DNA from: Dipteris shenzhenensis
Taxonomy: Eukaryota; Polypodiophyta; Polypodiopsida; Gleicheniales
DNA: 64,000 bases
Direction: 5' to 3' (one strand)
NCBI GenBank assembly: GCA_047967505.1
Contig: CM106538.1
Shown here: in pieces, positions 32,269 through 44,178 of the stretch
How the letters are laid out: each line of letters begins with the position of its first letter
Numbering within the stretch: position 1 is the first letter of the stretch
Notes under the pieces: generated by a model
Seen by the model: the letters and a program-made list of their open reading frames with translations, nothing else
The model's database searches: none
What the model was told of the DNA's origin: nothing
Program-made: the position numbers and the translations under genes

Positions 32269-33008
32269 ATTCTCTCATAACACTCTATTGGATTAATAGA
32301 AAGCTCCATGTGCCGAGTGCGATAAATTATCATGGGAAGTCTCTCTATTTGCAAAAATGACTTTGGACAAGTGCAATGAATTAACATGGGGAGTCTCTCT
32401 AAAGGTACCAAAATGATTTTTGTACAATGTTTCCAAAAAATTTTGCTTATGTAAGAGAAAACCCTTTCAAAACCAACCATATATATTGCTAGAAAACTTG
32501 GGAAAAACAAGAGGTGTTTCATAATTGCCTTAGACTTAGTATTTTAAAATAAGAACCTTTAGATTAGGAGAAGGCCTTGCCTAGTATTTGAAAATAAGAA
32601 AATGAAACTTTAAGTAAGAATCAAGCTCGCATTAGGAGAGAAAGCCAAGGAAAGTTCAAAGCTTGTATTTACACTCAACAATAAAAAGTCAAAAAAATGT
32701 TCAACCAGTAAGCATGATTTATTACATGGTCTTCAAGAATCCAAGTCAACAAAGAAGTGAGGTTGCACAAGCCCAACCCTTGTAATGAGAGGAGGTTCAT
32801 GTGTGAGTGGAAACCAAAAATTGCCTCAAAGTTGTAAGAGGTGTTACGTTAGTGTCATTGTTGAGAGGAAAAGGTGATCACTTTGAATCTAAATATCACT
32901 ACATAATGTTGTTGGTCCCAAACTTTGTGCCTAGTGTGAGGAAATTCTTGGACTCTATAGAATTCTCTCCTCAAATTTTGGCACTGTTGGAGGAGTACAT
33001 GTGTAAAT
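32269..33008. other. No gene seen
   Basis: AT-rich. A phrase with AA.TTA.CATGGG.AGTCTCTCT recurs at about 32323 and 32379. No supported reading frame. Confidence 0.45.
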
Positions 33009-34588
33009 AAGAGTGCACAAGTGTGCATGGGCACTACATCCTAATTTATGGGCTAAAGCATAGAGAAAAGCATTCATCATATAAAGCATCCAATGCCAAA
33101 ATTGAGGCAATCTTGATTTGTTAATTTAAAAAATTACATTTGAAATTCACAAATGATCAGAATCCAATTCTCCACTATAGCACCCTCTCTAAGGGGGCAG
33201 TGCTAAACAAAGGGTTTCTCTCTACTTTCTCTGCCAGTGGTAGATTCCACTGGAGTGGGAATGCACCCTTAGAGTCTTAACCCAAATAATTGGCTTTTCA
33301 CATTAGGGAGGGAAGTCAATGACTAAAATTCAAAGAAATGCATTGACGGATAAGCTCAAGGGATTGCCAAAAAAGGTGCAGGAGGAAATAGGCAATTATA
33401 TAGGGAAATGTTGACGAAAGGGGGAGGGATGCACATGTGAGGACAAAGTTGTCATATTATCTTTATATTATAATAAAATGGAAAAAGTTGTCAATGACTA
33501 AAAGTCAATGGAGAGCGAAGTCAATGACTAAAAGTCAAAGAAATGATTTGACTGATAAGCCCCGATATGAAATAGGCAATATAAAGAAACATCGAGCAAA
33601 GGTGGAGGGACATGCATGTGAGTGACAAAGTTGTCTTTTTATCTAAATATTATAATGAAATGGACAAAGGAGAAGACTTCAAGGTCATTGTGTGTTTTGT
33701 GTTGCAATGAGGGCGAAGATGGTATTCCCTAGAGCATCATCCAACCTCATTATACGACATAACATTTAATAATATTGGCAGAGAGAGGGTAGACCTAAAG
33801 TATCGGCTATATTCGAGTCCATCGTATGTCTTCTGAATCTCATTATACGAAAAGGAATAGCCTAGAAGCAATGACAACCTATCTAGAAATTTGAAGTAGA
33901 GCAACAGAGGTACGGTACGATAGACAAGGGTGAGAAAATCGGAGCCTTCAACATAAGAAAGGAGTAGTAGAACATGAATTCTGTAGAGAACTTGAAGGAG
34001 GTGAGAACTACGGAATGAAGGTTAAGGTTAACATAGGGAAAGTGCCCAAGGAGGCATGTAGGTCGTCAGGAGCCTCTCACGCCCAACACGTTTTTTTGTT
34101 TTTAAGGGAGAAGGGATGGAGATGTATGGTGACAGGGGGGCATCCTCTTTGGTGGTGAAAGCAACCAGAGTGTCGTTTCTATTGGTTTAACAAGTTGATC
34201 TCCGTCCGAGTGTGGATCTAGACCATGATGATGAAGGAAAAGAGGGATGTGAAGGAGAGAAGGAGTTCTCGTATTCCCTAGAGGATCATCCAAGCTCATT
34301 ATATGACAAACATTTAATAAATATTGGCACATAGAGAGTAGACCTAAAGTCTAGCCCATATTCACGTCCATATTCGTATGGCTTCTCAATCTCACTATAC
34401 GACAAAGCATTAAGTGAATATTGGCAGAGATCGTGATTCACAAAGGAATACATTTTAACGACGACATCTTTAAAAAAAAAAAAAAATTTGAACAAGGAGT
34501 CCCTAGTAGGAGATATGCTCGTGGAGATAGGTCTCAGTCTTTAGGGTAGGCTCCTACTGCTTACGCAAGGTAGGCCACGGGTGCTTGC
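33009..34588. repeat. Unclassified 1.6-kb dispersed repeat, copy 2
   Basis: Direct-orientation copy of 17842-19497, about 76 bp shorter through scattered small indels. Ends GTAGGCCACGGGTGCTTGC. It stops 312 bp before the P450 start codon, so it may supply or disturb upstream regulatory sequence. No recognised protein or terminal structure. Confidence 0.9.
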
Positions 34589-34778
34589 CCCTTGAATTGG
34601 CTCATTTTTGTATATGGTCTTACTTTTGGGACTGACCATCCTCCTCTTTATACAAGCCGGCATGTTTATTTATTTTTTATTTTTTAAAAAGACATCTTAT
34701 TATATGCGCCTGTCCCTAAAGCCTCGCCCATTTTTGCGTCCATCGTACGTCTTGTTAATTTGAGTAGCTCCAAGTCTC

Positions 34779-34785
34779 TATAAAT
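34779..34785 (+). promoter_or_regulatory. Candidate TATA box of the P450 gene
   Basis: TATAAAT within CTCTATAAATTTGC, about 120 bp before the P450 ATG, which would leave a 5' leader of roughly 90 bp. Position and context are plausible; no other evidence. Confidence 0.5.
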
Positions 34786-34900
34786 TTGCAATCTGAATAT
34801 GGCTTTGATCATCAGTTCTCGTAGCTGAATCTATTGCATGATCGCTATAGTCATAGAGCAGCTCGGCCACTGATTGGTCAACTTCGATCCATCACAAACC

Positions 34901-36596
34901 ATGGAATCAATTCTTTGGAGCTCCCTTGCATCATACTATGTGCTCTCCCTTCCCGCATTTATCTTAGCCTTGGCTTGGTTATACTTCAATTACGTATCCC
35001 GCCAACGGCTTCCTCCTAGTCCTCTTTGCCTGCCCGTCATCGGTCACCTGCACCTCCTAAGCTCCATCCCTCATCAATCACTTGACAACCTCTCGCAAAA
35101 ATATGGTCCGATCTTGTTTCTCAGGTTGGGGAGTAGAGCTACTGTTGTGGTTTCTTCCGCTGCCCTCGCCAAGGAATTTCTTCATGTTCATGACGAGGAG
35201 TTTGCGAATAGGCCTCGTCTAGAGATCGGTAACCGTGTCTTCTACGGAAGTCAAGCTTCCGCTTTCATGGAATACACTGCAAAATGGCGGGATATTCGCA
35301 AGTTGTATGTGCAAGAGATCTTGTCCGCCAAAAGCACACGACTGTACAAGAACTTGAGAGACGAAGAAATTTCTTCCCTTCTGCAGGCAGTCGAAAAGGA
35401 GTGTGGTTCAGCTCTGCAGATTTCGACAAGCGCCTTCCGTTTCACTATGGACGTCATGACACGCACGTTGTTCAGCGAGAGGTCGGAGGGGCGACTCTCA
35501 TGTTTCGTAGACGTGCTAGCAGAGTTAAGCGAGCTGTTCGTGAAACCAATCATGGGAGATGTCATTCCTTATCTTAAGTGGCTCGACCCTGGTGGATACA
35601 AAAAGAAGATAGACGCTCTGGTCCGGCTTCTCGACGCAGTGCTGGAGGAAATTGTGAATAACCGCGTGCAGGAGATGGAGGATGGAGGAGCAACGCCTAA
35701 GGACTTGCTCACCTCTATGTTGGATTTCAACAAGAAAATCGATGCCTCGGACACGACTGCCGTGAAGGCAATGCTCTTGGTAAATCAGTCAACAATTGTC
35801 GTATTCTTCTTTAGCTCGAAGTTTTAATACGCCGCGATTCTGCCCACGAATTGTTAGGATCGATCGTCAACGTGTGCGCAGCGTTTACGCATTGCACGCG
35901 TGATTGCTTGTTTGAGTGCTCACTCATCGTTTGAACTTCGTTTGTTTTCCAGCACTTGTATTCAAAAGTGTGCAATTGACGCAGGAACTCGTGGCGGCCG
36001 GCACGAAAACGACAAGCACGTCAGTGGAATGGGCCATGGCTGAGCTCCTTCGAGCGCCGGAGAAGATGACGAAGCTCCAAGCGGAGCTGGATGCAGCAGT
36101 AGGATTAGAGAGGCAAGTGGAAGAGTCCGATTTTTCAAATCTATCATATCTGCACGCAGTGATGAAGGAGACATGGAGGCTGCATCCACCATTGCCCTTG
36201 CAACTTCCACACCAAGCCAAGCAAGCGACAGAGGTGGCAGGCTATGTGCTGCCTCCCAACACTAGGCTCATTGTGAACTTGTGGAGTATGGGTAGAGATA
36301 CCAACGTGTGGGACAAAGCTTCTCAGTTCATGCCTGAGAGGTTCTTGGGCAACGGCCAAGCTGCCCATATGGGAGTGTCCGGGCAAAGCTATGAATTGTT
36401 GCCATTTGGCACTGGTAGACGCTCTTGCCCCGGCATCCACCTTGGCAATGCCATGGCCACCCTTAGTGTGGCAAACCTCGTGCATAGCTTCCATTGGAAA
36501 CAAGCTTCATCGTTCTCTCTAGAAGAGTCACATGGCCTCACTGCAACTCTTGCAAATCCCCTTTGTGCCATCCCCACGCCTCGTCGCATTTTGTAA
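34901..36596 (+). CDS. Cytochrome P450 (A-type, CYP71-clan-like), two exons
   Basis: Exon 1 is 34901-35779 (293 codons), intron 35780-35984 (GT...AG, 205 bp, phase 0, the conserved A-type P450 position), exon 2 35985-36596; 496 residues, the usual length. The start is the ATG in AAACCATGG; an in-frame TTG upstream is not needed. Features: N-terminal membrane anchor (about 8-28), proline-rich hinge PPSPLCLPVIGHLH, I-helix AAGTKTTS (297-304), K-helix ETWR (Glu355/Arg358), PERF (410-413), and heme loop FGTGRRSCPG with ligand Cys441. P450s are ER-bound mono-oxygenases using NADPH and P450 reductase; the substrate cannot be told here. Odd: residue 301 is Lys where the family has Asp/Glu in A/GGxD/ETT/S, which may alter oxygen activation. 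An AG at 35951-35952 would break the frame. No frameshift or stop, so probably functional. Confidence 0.93.
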
Positions 36597-36672
36597 AGCC
36601 GTTGATTGTAGACCCGCTTTGTGCCATCCCCATGCCTCATTGCTTCGTCACCTTTTACAAAACTATTGATGT
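36561..36672. repeat. Partial tandem duplication across the P450 stop codon
   Basis: CTTTGTGCCATCCCCACGCC (start ~36571, coding for the last residues) recurs as CTTTGTGCCATCCCCATGCC at about 36620. The second copy continues through a TTTTACAAAACTATTGATG segment resembling TTTTGTAAAGCCGTTGATT. About 50 bp duplicated, so the 3' UTR repeats the C-terminal coding end. Confidence 0.8.
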
Positions 36673-39600
36673 TGCTATGCCATGAAAGACTATCCACAAA
36701 CCCAATACTAGACCCTTCCATGCTCTCCCACTCTGCTTGTATCGTCCTTTATATATATTCACAATACGAGTAGCATGACCCATCTATGATGGATTAAGAC
36801 TTTCACTTCTTTGAAAAAGAAGAATCCTAAAGCTTCCACCACAACATGAAATACACAATGCTACACACAAGTATACAAGAAATTAAAAATGCATTGCATC
36901 TGCTTATGCTCAAGTGTTACATTGAGTGTCCTCTACACTATATCTACATAGAGCTACCCTAATCAAGAAGATGTTGTCTATGTGCTCGTGCTATCTTGAG
37001 AGTACATTGAGAATGCATATCCTTACGACTACTAATAAAATAGTTTTTACCTACACAAGGTATAACTAGAGGACAAAAACTTGACGCTAACAACACATTA
37101 GGAACAGATTAGAAAGCCTTGAACAAAACTTAAACTGGTCCTCTTGTACTTTTTTCATGAGAGAAGGCCAATATATAGGCACTTGATACATACATGCAAG
37201 CCAAGCTCCACTAATTTATCCATTGATTTCTCGATCAGCATCTCTCAATCACACCACACTCCTAGATTCACCCATTCACACCTATACTAACGGACACATC
37301 ATCAGTCACACCTAACTCAAGCACAACTACACACAAATGTGTGTTCACACACTCACTCATGTGATCACACTCACAACCACATACCGTGTAATCCTTGGTA
37401 TTGACCCCAGTACATCAATTTATCCCATCATGTACCCCCCCATGCCACAAAGTGATGACCTCAACCCTTGTAGTAGTCCATGGGAAACATCAAGGCTTGC
37501 CCACCTCTAGTGGACAACACTCATGATCCCAACCTGGAACTCACTCTTGTTGCATCAGCAGTAGACTCATTTGGGCATCTTCACCCCAACATGATCTCAC
37601 TCTTACTTTGGTCTTTTGGTTTACGATTGGGAGAATGGACAATGACTATGCATGGGAAATTCACATAAGACTAGCAATCATTTGAGGGGGATATCCTAGG
37701 GCAGAGAACCCTTATACATAGAAAATTCTAAGTGTAAGATGTTGGGAAATTCCCCCCCTTGATGGCAATCATTTTTTGGCATCGTTTCCAAGCCTCCATT
37801 GTATCAGACTGATAAACTTGCTTGTCCATTGTATTGTACTCAGTGTCGATGAAGCAAAGATTTCCTTCTAGGCAAGGTCTTTCCACATGGGTAGTGTCTA
37901 TTGCCTAACAACGTTTGACAAAGAGACTCAAACAAGTGGAACTTGAGAACATATTCTTTGAGAGCACAATCATCATGTCATCCCCATATAGATGCCAAGA
38001 AGTTGCATACATCATCAGATATGTTGCATAGACCACTAAGTCATCTCCATAATTGCAAAGTACAATGACACCCATGAGTACCATAACTGAGTTCTAATGC
38101 TCGAGAAGAGTCAATATACTAGAAACCTAAAAAGCCCCAATTTTTAGTTGACTTGGTTAACCATTTCACAGCTAAAACTATCCAAAATAGCAATCAGAGA
38201 TAGTAACAACTTGGAGGGCTGAATTTGCACAATTGGAAGACCTAATGAAAGGGACTTTTATGCCAAAATAAAGCTTATATACTAGAGAATATCAACTTAG
38301 AGGATAGCTGAAATGTGCCATGTTGTCTATGAGAACTGCTTCAAAATTAATTGGTTTTTCTTTTATTTCTCCCTTGTCTATGGACCAAATGTACTCAAAC
38401 TTGAAGAATAGCTAGCTTATAAATTCTCCCAACTATACCTAGGACGGCTGGTCCAAAGTTTTACTTATATAGGTTGTGTGTGGAAAAAGTTTATCGGGCA
38501 ATAATCATTTTGCCATGCTAAGAAAGCACAATTTCCAAAAACCCTCTAGAGTCGAAGTGCGCCTATATGAGGGGAATCTATGGATGAAAGGGTTTGGGAA
38601 TGGTCACCTACATTTGTAAAATTTGAAGCTCCAAGATCCAGAAAGGGGCAAAAATATAAGGAAGGATGGAGAAGATGATGACGTGGCTAAAAATGGCTCA
38701 AGGAGGGCATGGTGGTTCTACTTCCACATGTTGGATCATGGATAAGCAACAATATGAGAGTGGAACAACCAAAATAAGTCTTGTACTTCAGTCATAAGAG
38801 AAGGCCAATATATAAGCACTTGATACATACATGATGCGTCAAATGTTGTTTGCTTGGGTGTATCCATTTGGGTTAGGTTTACGGAATTTTCTGTATATAG
38901 GTATCTTGCATGGCCCATAACTTATACATTGCTCAATGGAATTCGACAAACTTTGTCTTCAAGTTGTAGTACACCTTCCAAACTTGAACATGAAAGCAAA
39001 AAACTTTGGAACGAGATCATTAAAGCATTACAAGTGCTATGTTGCATGTGAAGCATGCATCCTGAAGACTATAGGATATAGAAATGTATTCAAAAACATC
39101 AAAATTTTGTTCTATACATACATGAAACCAAGTAATCATTGAAAAAGTACACTACGTGAGCTTCTCTCAACCCAAGGACACACCTAAATGAGACCATTAG
39201 GCATGGATTAATAGGCCTCCAATGTTGTGCTAAAGTGATGCATACCCATTTGAGGGCACGCTTCATGAATGTTTTCCGATTTGTTGAAAACCAAAACGGA
39301 TTGAAAATTTGCAATCCAAAGTAGTGGGACTACTGCATGGTGGTCTTAAAACATTGATAGTTGTTGGTATTGGTATCTAGACTCACCAACACTATTTATA
39401 ATTTTGAACTATTTCTTTTTCCATGCGCTTGATTTCTATATAGCTCATAAGCATGCCAAAGGTGATTGCATTTCATAATACAGAGCATTTGTGTTTTGAA
39501 GCATTTTAGGCCACATTGCACTTGTTTAGGATATCTAATTCTGTTGATGTGTATCACTAGAGGGGGGAGAACCAACGGCTAAAATTTCTGCTATTCCCAC

Positions 39601-40440
39601 AAATTTCAAATTTTCACATCTCCCGCTGATCAAATCTTGGAAGATTAAGTACTTGCAACATGCCCCTGCCTTGCAAATGCCCTCCAACCCACATGCACCT
39701 TGACGTGACCTTGCGTAGACTTTGGTTTGGAATTGTCTTCTGTCGGGTAAGTTGTCTTCTATTATTTTCTTGCCTCACTAGATAGCTTCTCTGGGTCCAT
39801 TTTGGACTGATCATGGCCATGGTGTCAATGGCAACATGTAGCTCATCATGGCTTGCAAGAGAAGCAGACAAAGGATGCAAGACAAGAAAGCTGAAAAGCC
39901 TCTGGTCAAGGCACAAAGAATAGATTGTGGGTCGAGGAAAGAATTGGCACGGTATCGAAACAACGGAAGACACTTTTACAACATCAAGGAAGGCAAAAAC
40001 AACAAGAAGAAAGAAGACTCCTTGCAGAACAGCATTAGGAAGCGATTACAAATGCACTCTTTCGATCATTTCCATCGAAGCACAGAAAAGGAGATGTGGT
40101 GTGTCACAGGAGTGTCAAGATTGATGGGGGCATTCGAGACAACAACATCAGGCCATTCAGGTGATTACCAGTCTCGAGTCTTCACAAGCTTTAGCCTACA
40201 TCCTAAAGTTCGTAGAGTAACAATCCTACCAAGACCTTGGGATACACACCCAAGAGGCGATGCTCTCTAACCTAAGAAATGGCCTACATAAAAAATTTAG
40301 AAAAATGGTAGAGTAGACATTAGTGCATGAAATGATTTACTTTTGGAATAGTTTATGTTTGTGTGTATGATTTTCTTAATTTTAGCATATGTATTTATTT
40401 ATGAGCATGTAACTATAGCTTGTAACTATACCTAAAGAAA
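36673..40440. other. Intergenic, no gene supported
   Basis: AT-rich. One short dispersed repeat: GAGAAGGCCAATATATA.GCACTTGATACATACATG at about 37162 and 38801. The frame at 39848-40270 (140 codons, plus) is Lys/Arg-rich without a known domain and is not supported as a gene. Confidence 0.5.
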
Positions 40441-40446
40441 AAGTCA

Positions 40447-40735
40447 ATGGGCCAGTTGGAGGTCCACTTAAGCCGACCTGTAACAAAACTCGTTTGTTGA
40501 TGAATATTATTATACCACATGCCAGATGGAGGTTCGCTTAGGCCGACCTGGAACATATCGTATGTGGTTAAAATTCATACTTTATAGTACTAAAACTCTA
40601 CAAACTAGTATCTAAGAGTGATGAGGAAATATTTGACTTTGAGCCGATTGCGGGCTTGCTTATGCCGGCCGTTTGCATCTCGCTCGAAGTCTAGCCAGTT
40701 GTGGAGCTTGCATTTGCCAGCTCATAGCAACTCGC
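40447..40735. repeat. Four diverged ~45-bp motif copies
   Basis: The phrase GCCAGTTGGAGGT.C.CTTA.GCCGACCTG.AACA....CGT occurs at about 40451 and 40521, and more diverged forms at 40641 (GCCGATTGCGGGCTTGCTTATGCCGGCC) and 40690 (GCCAGTTGTGGAGCTTGCATTTGCCAGC). Spacing is irregular. Not coding. Confidence 0.65.
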
Positions 40736-41505
40736 AAAATTATATTGCGTATGTGTGGAAAGATAGTGATATACATAGGTTCACTATCCTTATGTTTTAT
40801 AGATTATTAGGTGAAACAAATTAGATATGAATATATTACATATGTTTTAATTTGTAGCTTTTATTAGAACTCAAACACCATAGTACATATATACATAGAA
40901 AAAAACAATATTGAGGATTGAGGATATTAGGTTAACAATTTCTCCTAGCTTAAAAAGTAGTAGTAAAACATTTTCTCATAGCTTAGAAAGTAGTAGTAAA
41001 ATTATTTATAAGTACTTGTGTAAGTGATGCTAGCTACTGCACCAGTGTGTGTAAAAACCGACATCCGTCAATAGAGCATGATGTTGTGGATGATCATGGT
41101 GCAGATAGATGCTTACTTGAGAGAGAGTGGAACATGGGAAAAGGAAATTTGCCATCCCATGCCTATTTCAAGAGGTAGATTACCACGTTCACAATCATCC
41201 AATTATGTCAAGAGGGACAAGACAATTGGATGATTTCTCTCTTTTGAGGTCTAGCAAGCTTGCATGGAGTATTCTAAGTCAGTGTTCCAAAAAGCCACAT
41301 TGATTTTGGACATAGAACTACAAATGATTCAAGATAATGTGATGTGTCATAGATCCTAAATGATATGGTAGTATCCAGAACATGATTACTAATGTGAATA
41401 TACATAGAACTTATATAAGCTTTTGTATGTTTCTCTTACAACCTTTATTGGAAGCATGGCTCCAGAAAAACAAGGAAGGAATCCAAAAAAGGCTCGCGTT
41501 ACATT

Positions 41506-41625
41506 ACGATGTTGCCTTACAAGAAGTGGAAATGCAACTTTTGTCATGAAGAGTACTCAGGCTCCGGCACAAGAATGCAAAAGCATTTCTTGGGTGATAG
41601 CAACAAATAGATTAGAAAATGCAAG
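41506..41625 (+). pseudogene. BED zinc-finger remnant (hAT-transposase-like)
   Basis: In the frame beginning at 41521 the sequence reads KWKCNFCHEEYSGSGTRMQK followed by HFLG, then a stop codon at 41608-41610... and RKCKG. The pattern W-C-x2-C, GS.TR, H-x-LG and a following C is the BED-type zinc finger found at the N-terminus of hAT transposases and related plant proteins. The in-frame TAG and the absence of any transposase core downstream make it a fragment. Exact placement of the stop is by eye. Confidence 0.72.
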
Positions 41626-44076
41626 GGGCCAGGAGCCAGGAGTTGAGAGAGTTATAGCCACTCTAGGCTGCCAAATGCCTAAAAGTATGGACAACCAAGT
41701 AGATGATATAGTCGCACGTCACTAATCCTAGCCTCAAGAACATATGCCTGATGATTTACTCACACCTCCAGCTAGTCAATCTGTAGATGTGCCACCTCAA
41801 AGTAGTGGTGTGGCCTCATTCACACAGATGGCAAGCTGCTCTATGAAGTATATGGATAGTAGACAATGTAGTGACATTTCTCGTTCGCAATCGCATGCGC
41901 ATCCGCATCAAAGATCTTTGGAAGACTCATTTAGACAATAATATATAGAGAAAGTGCAACAAGATGTTTTTTAGGCCATTTGTTGCACTACTTACCCCCA
42001 CTAAGCATGGTTCAAAACCCGCATTGGAAGAGAGCTATGACATCTGTAGCAAAGGCAGGTCCAGGATTTACCCAAAATCATGTCTATAAACACTTTTGTA
42101 GAAGAAATGTTTTCCATTTCACACACCATTTATGACTTATTCTAGAAAATATAAAACAGTCTATAAATTTCCACAACCGAAAGCTAGTTTTTGCAAAAAT
42201 CAGAGTAAAAATGACTGCGTGTAATCTCAGTTTTGTTTTTGACGGTAAAACCACGCTCCTACCTCTCAATCTATCACTGATTAGTATGGGAGATATTATG
42301 GGATGCTTAGCTTTTTCTTTAGCAACCCTTTCTAGCCCAATAAGCACTAAGATTGAGTGGATTCATGTCACAAGCTGCTCCCACAAAATTGGGCATTCAA
42401 CCTCTTCTTAGCAGGATTCCATTCAGCAAAACCACTTTATCTTTTCATAATCCATCACTTGGGCTGACTTAGCAATCTCCCACAAAGCCCACAGATGCAC
42501 TCACAACTGAATATCATGATGAAATGAGCAAAATTGGAATTTCTCTTCTCTCTCGTGTCGCTAGTCTATGTATTTCCTCTGTTCTTTGTATTTTTCCATC
42601 CATAACTACTTTAGTCTCCACATTAAAACACAACCATTGGATCTTGAGTACTTAAATAGCTGCCATGTGCCCCTCTCTCACACCCCTTCATTTCTCCACC
42701 TTTTTACCACTCCAAATCCACAATTGAATGCATTTTTGCTCATTTTTGCAACCTCCATAACTTTCAATCCATAACTCAGATTGCAACACTGTAAAAAGTA
42801 AAAGTGATCACACGTCATGATTTCCCCCACACTTAAATGTGGAGCGTTCTCACAAACATCAAACTCGGACATCCATCACTTCATCATTACCGCAACAATC
42901 ATCTTGTCCATCAAATCTGCCACACAATCAATACACCAATAAACCATTCCAAATATAGCACTCACTCTCATATCGCATCACCACATAACAACACACCAAT
43001 ACCACATAAAAACATTCACACATAACACACCTCATAGCATCACATCACTCAATACACATGTCATTGTCTCTCAACACACATCACCACTCACAACAACATA
43101 CCTCATCATTCACCTGCAGGTAATACTGGATAGCATAACTAAACTACATTTCCACATAGGCATGCTAAAAAGAAAATCAGTAAAACTAACCCATCTTTGA
43201 AACTAAGGTAGAACCATCCACACTTAAATACTACTCAAATTCATTTCTATGGTTATGACCTGAGTCTTTAGCACACATCTACTCATGAAAACCATCTCAA
43301 AGCCACATATTACACCTCATAGAGAGATCACAAACAATAAAAAATCCCTCATTTTCCATGTTTTTTGTGTTCTTCCTATTCATTCATGTTCTTTTTTTCC
43401 CTTATCTCTTTTGACACAAGGTCCTAACCCATGAAAACCAAGGCATCGGCCCCAAGCCTACCAAGAATCTTACATGCCATTTGTTATCTTTTTAATCTTT
43501 TATTTCCCATTTTTCCACCAAAGTTTCACCCTATAAAGGTCAAGGCATCGGCCCTAGGCCTACCAAGAATCTTTATGGCGATGATTATCTTCTTGGCTCA
43601 TTCTTATTTTTTGTTTCTTTTTTTTTAAACACCACTTAGTATTTATTTCATAAGTTCATCCTTCTCACTTGTAATCTACCTATGAAATGAGAATATGAAA
43701 CCTCAAAATAACTTCAGTCAAAATGTGGCCAAAGCACTTGGCATACGCCTTTGACATGCCTCAAATAGAATCTAAGCATGGCTAAAACTACCTAGCCTCT
43801 TAAAATGGAAAAGCTTTAGCAATCCTCTATCTAGCCACCCAAAATGGAATGTATTCTAGCTATGATTGATCAAAGCAAGCACTCATACGTCCAGTTACAC
43901 ACCACATTCATACTCCTCTCACACAGATACATAAACATAAAAACTCACATGCATTGTTTGTTACCATCACATTTTCACTCGCACTCATACATGCATAATT
44001 CATTCAATCACTCATTCTTACAAACATTCACACACAATTCACTCAATCACATTCACACATTCTTTCATACACATAG
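41626..44076. other. No gene seen; small duplication at 43428-43585
   Basis: AT/AC-rich spacer. One short duplicated phrase, CAAGGCATCGGCCC followed by GCCTACCAAGAATCTT, at about 43440 and 43542. No supported reading frame. Confidence 0.5.
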
Positions 44077-44118
<42 letters not shown>

Positions 44119-44119
44119 A

Positions 44120-44178
<59 letters not shown>
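44077..44178. repeat. (CT)n(CA)n microsatellite
   Basis: About 60 bp of CT units broken by CACTCA, then about 36 bp of CA units. Confidence 0.95.

Noticed and set aside
34874-34900. Earlier P450 start at an in-frame TTG
   Set aside because: The ATG at 34901 has a good plant start context (AAACCATGG) and gives the usual P450 N-terminus.
35780-35827. P450 ending inside the intron as a short protein
   Set aside because: The frame past 35779 reads intron sequence; GT at 35780 and AG at 35983-35984 give a phase-0 join that restores the I-helix.
35951-35952. Alternative splice acceptor after TTTTCC
   Set aside because: It has a better pyrimidine tract but would shift the frame relative to the P450 I-helix; the AG at 35983-35984 keeps it.
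39848-40270. 140-codon plus-strand frame
   Set aside because: Basic composition, no recognised domain, no splice or promoter support.
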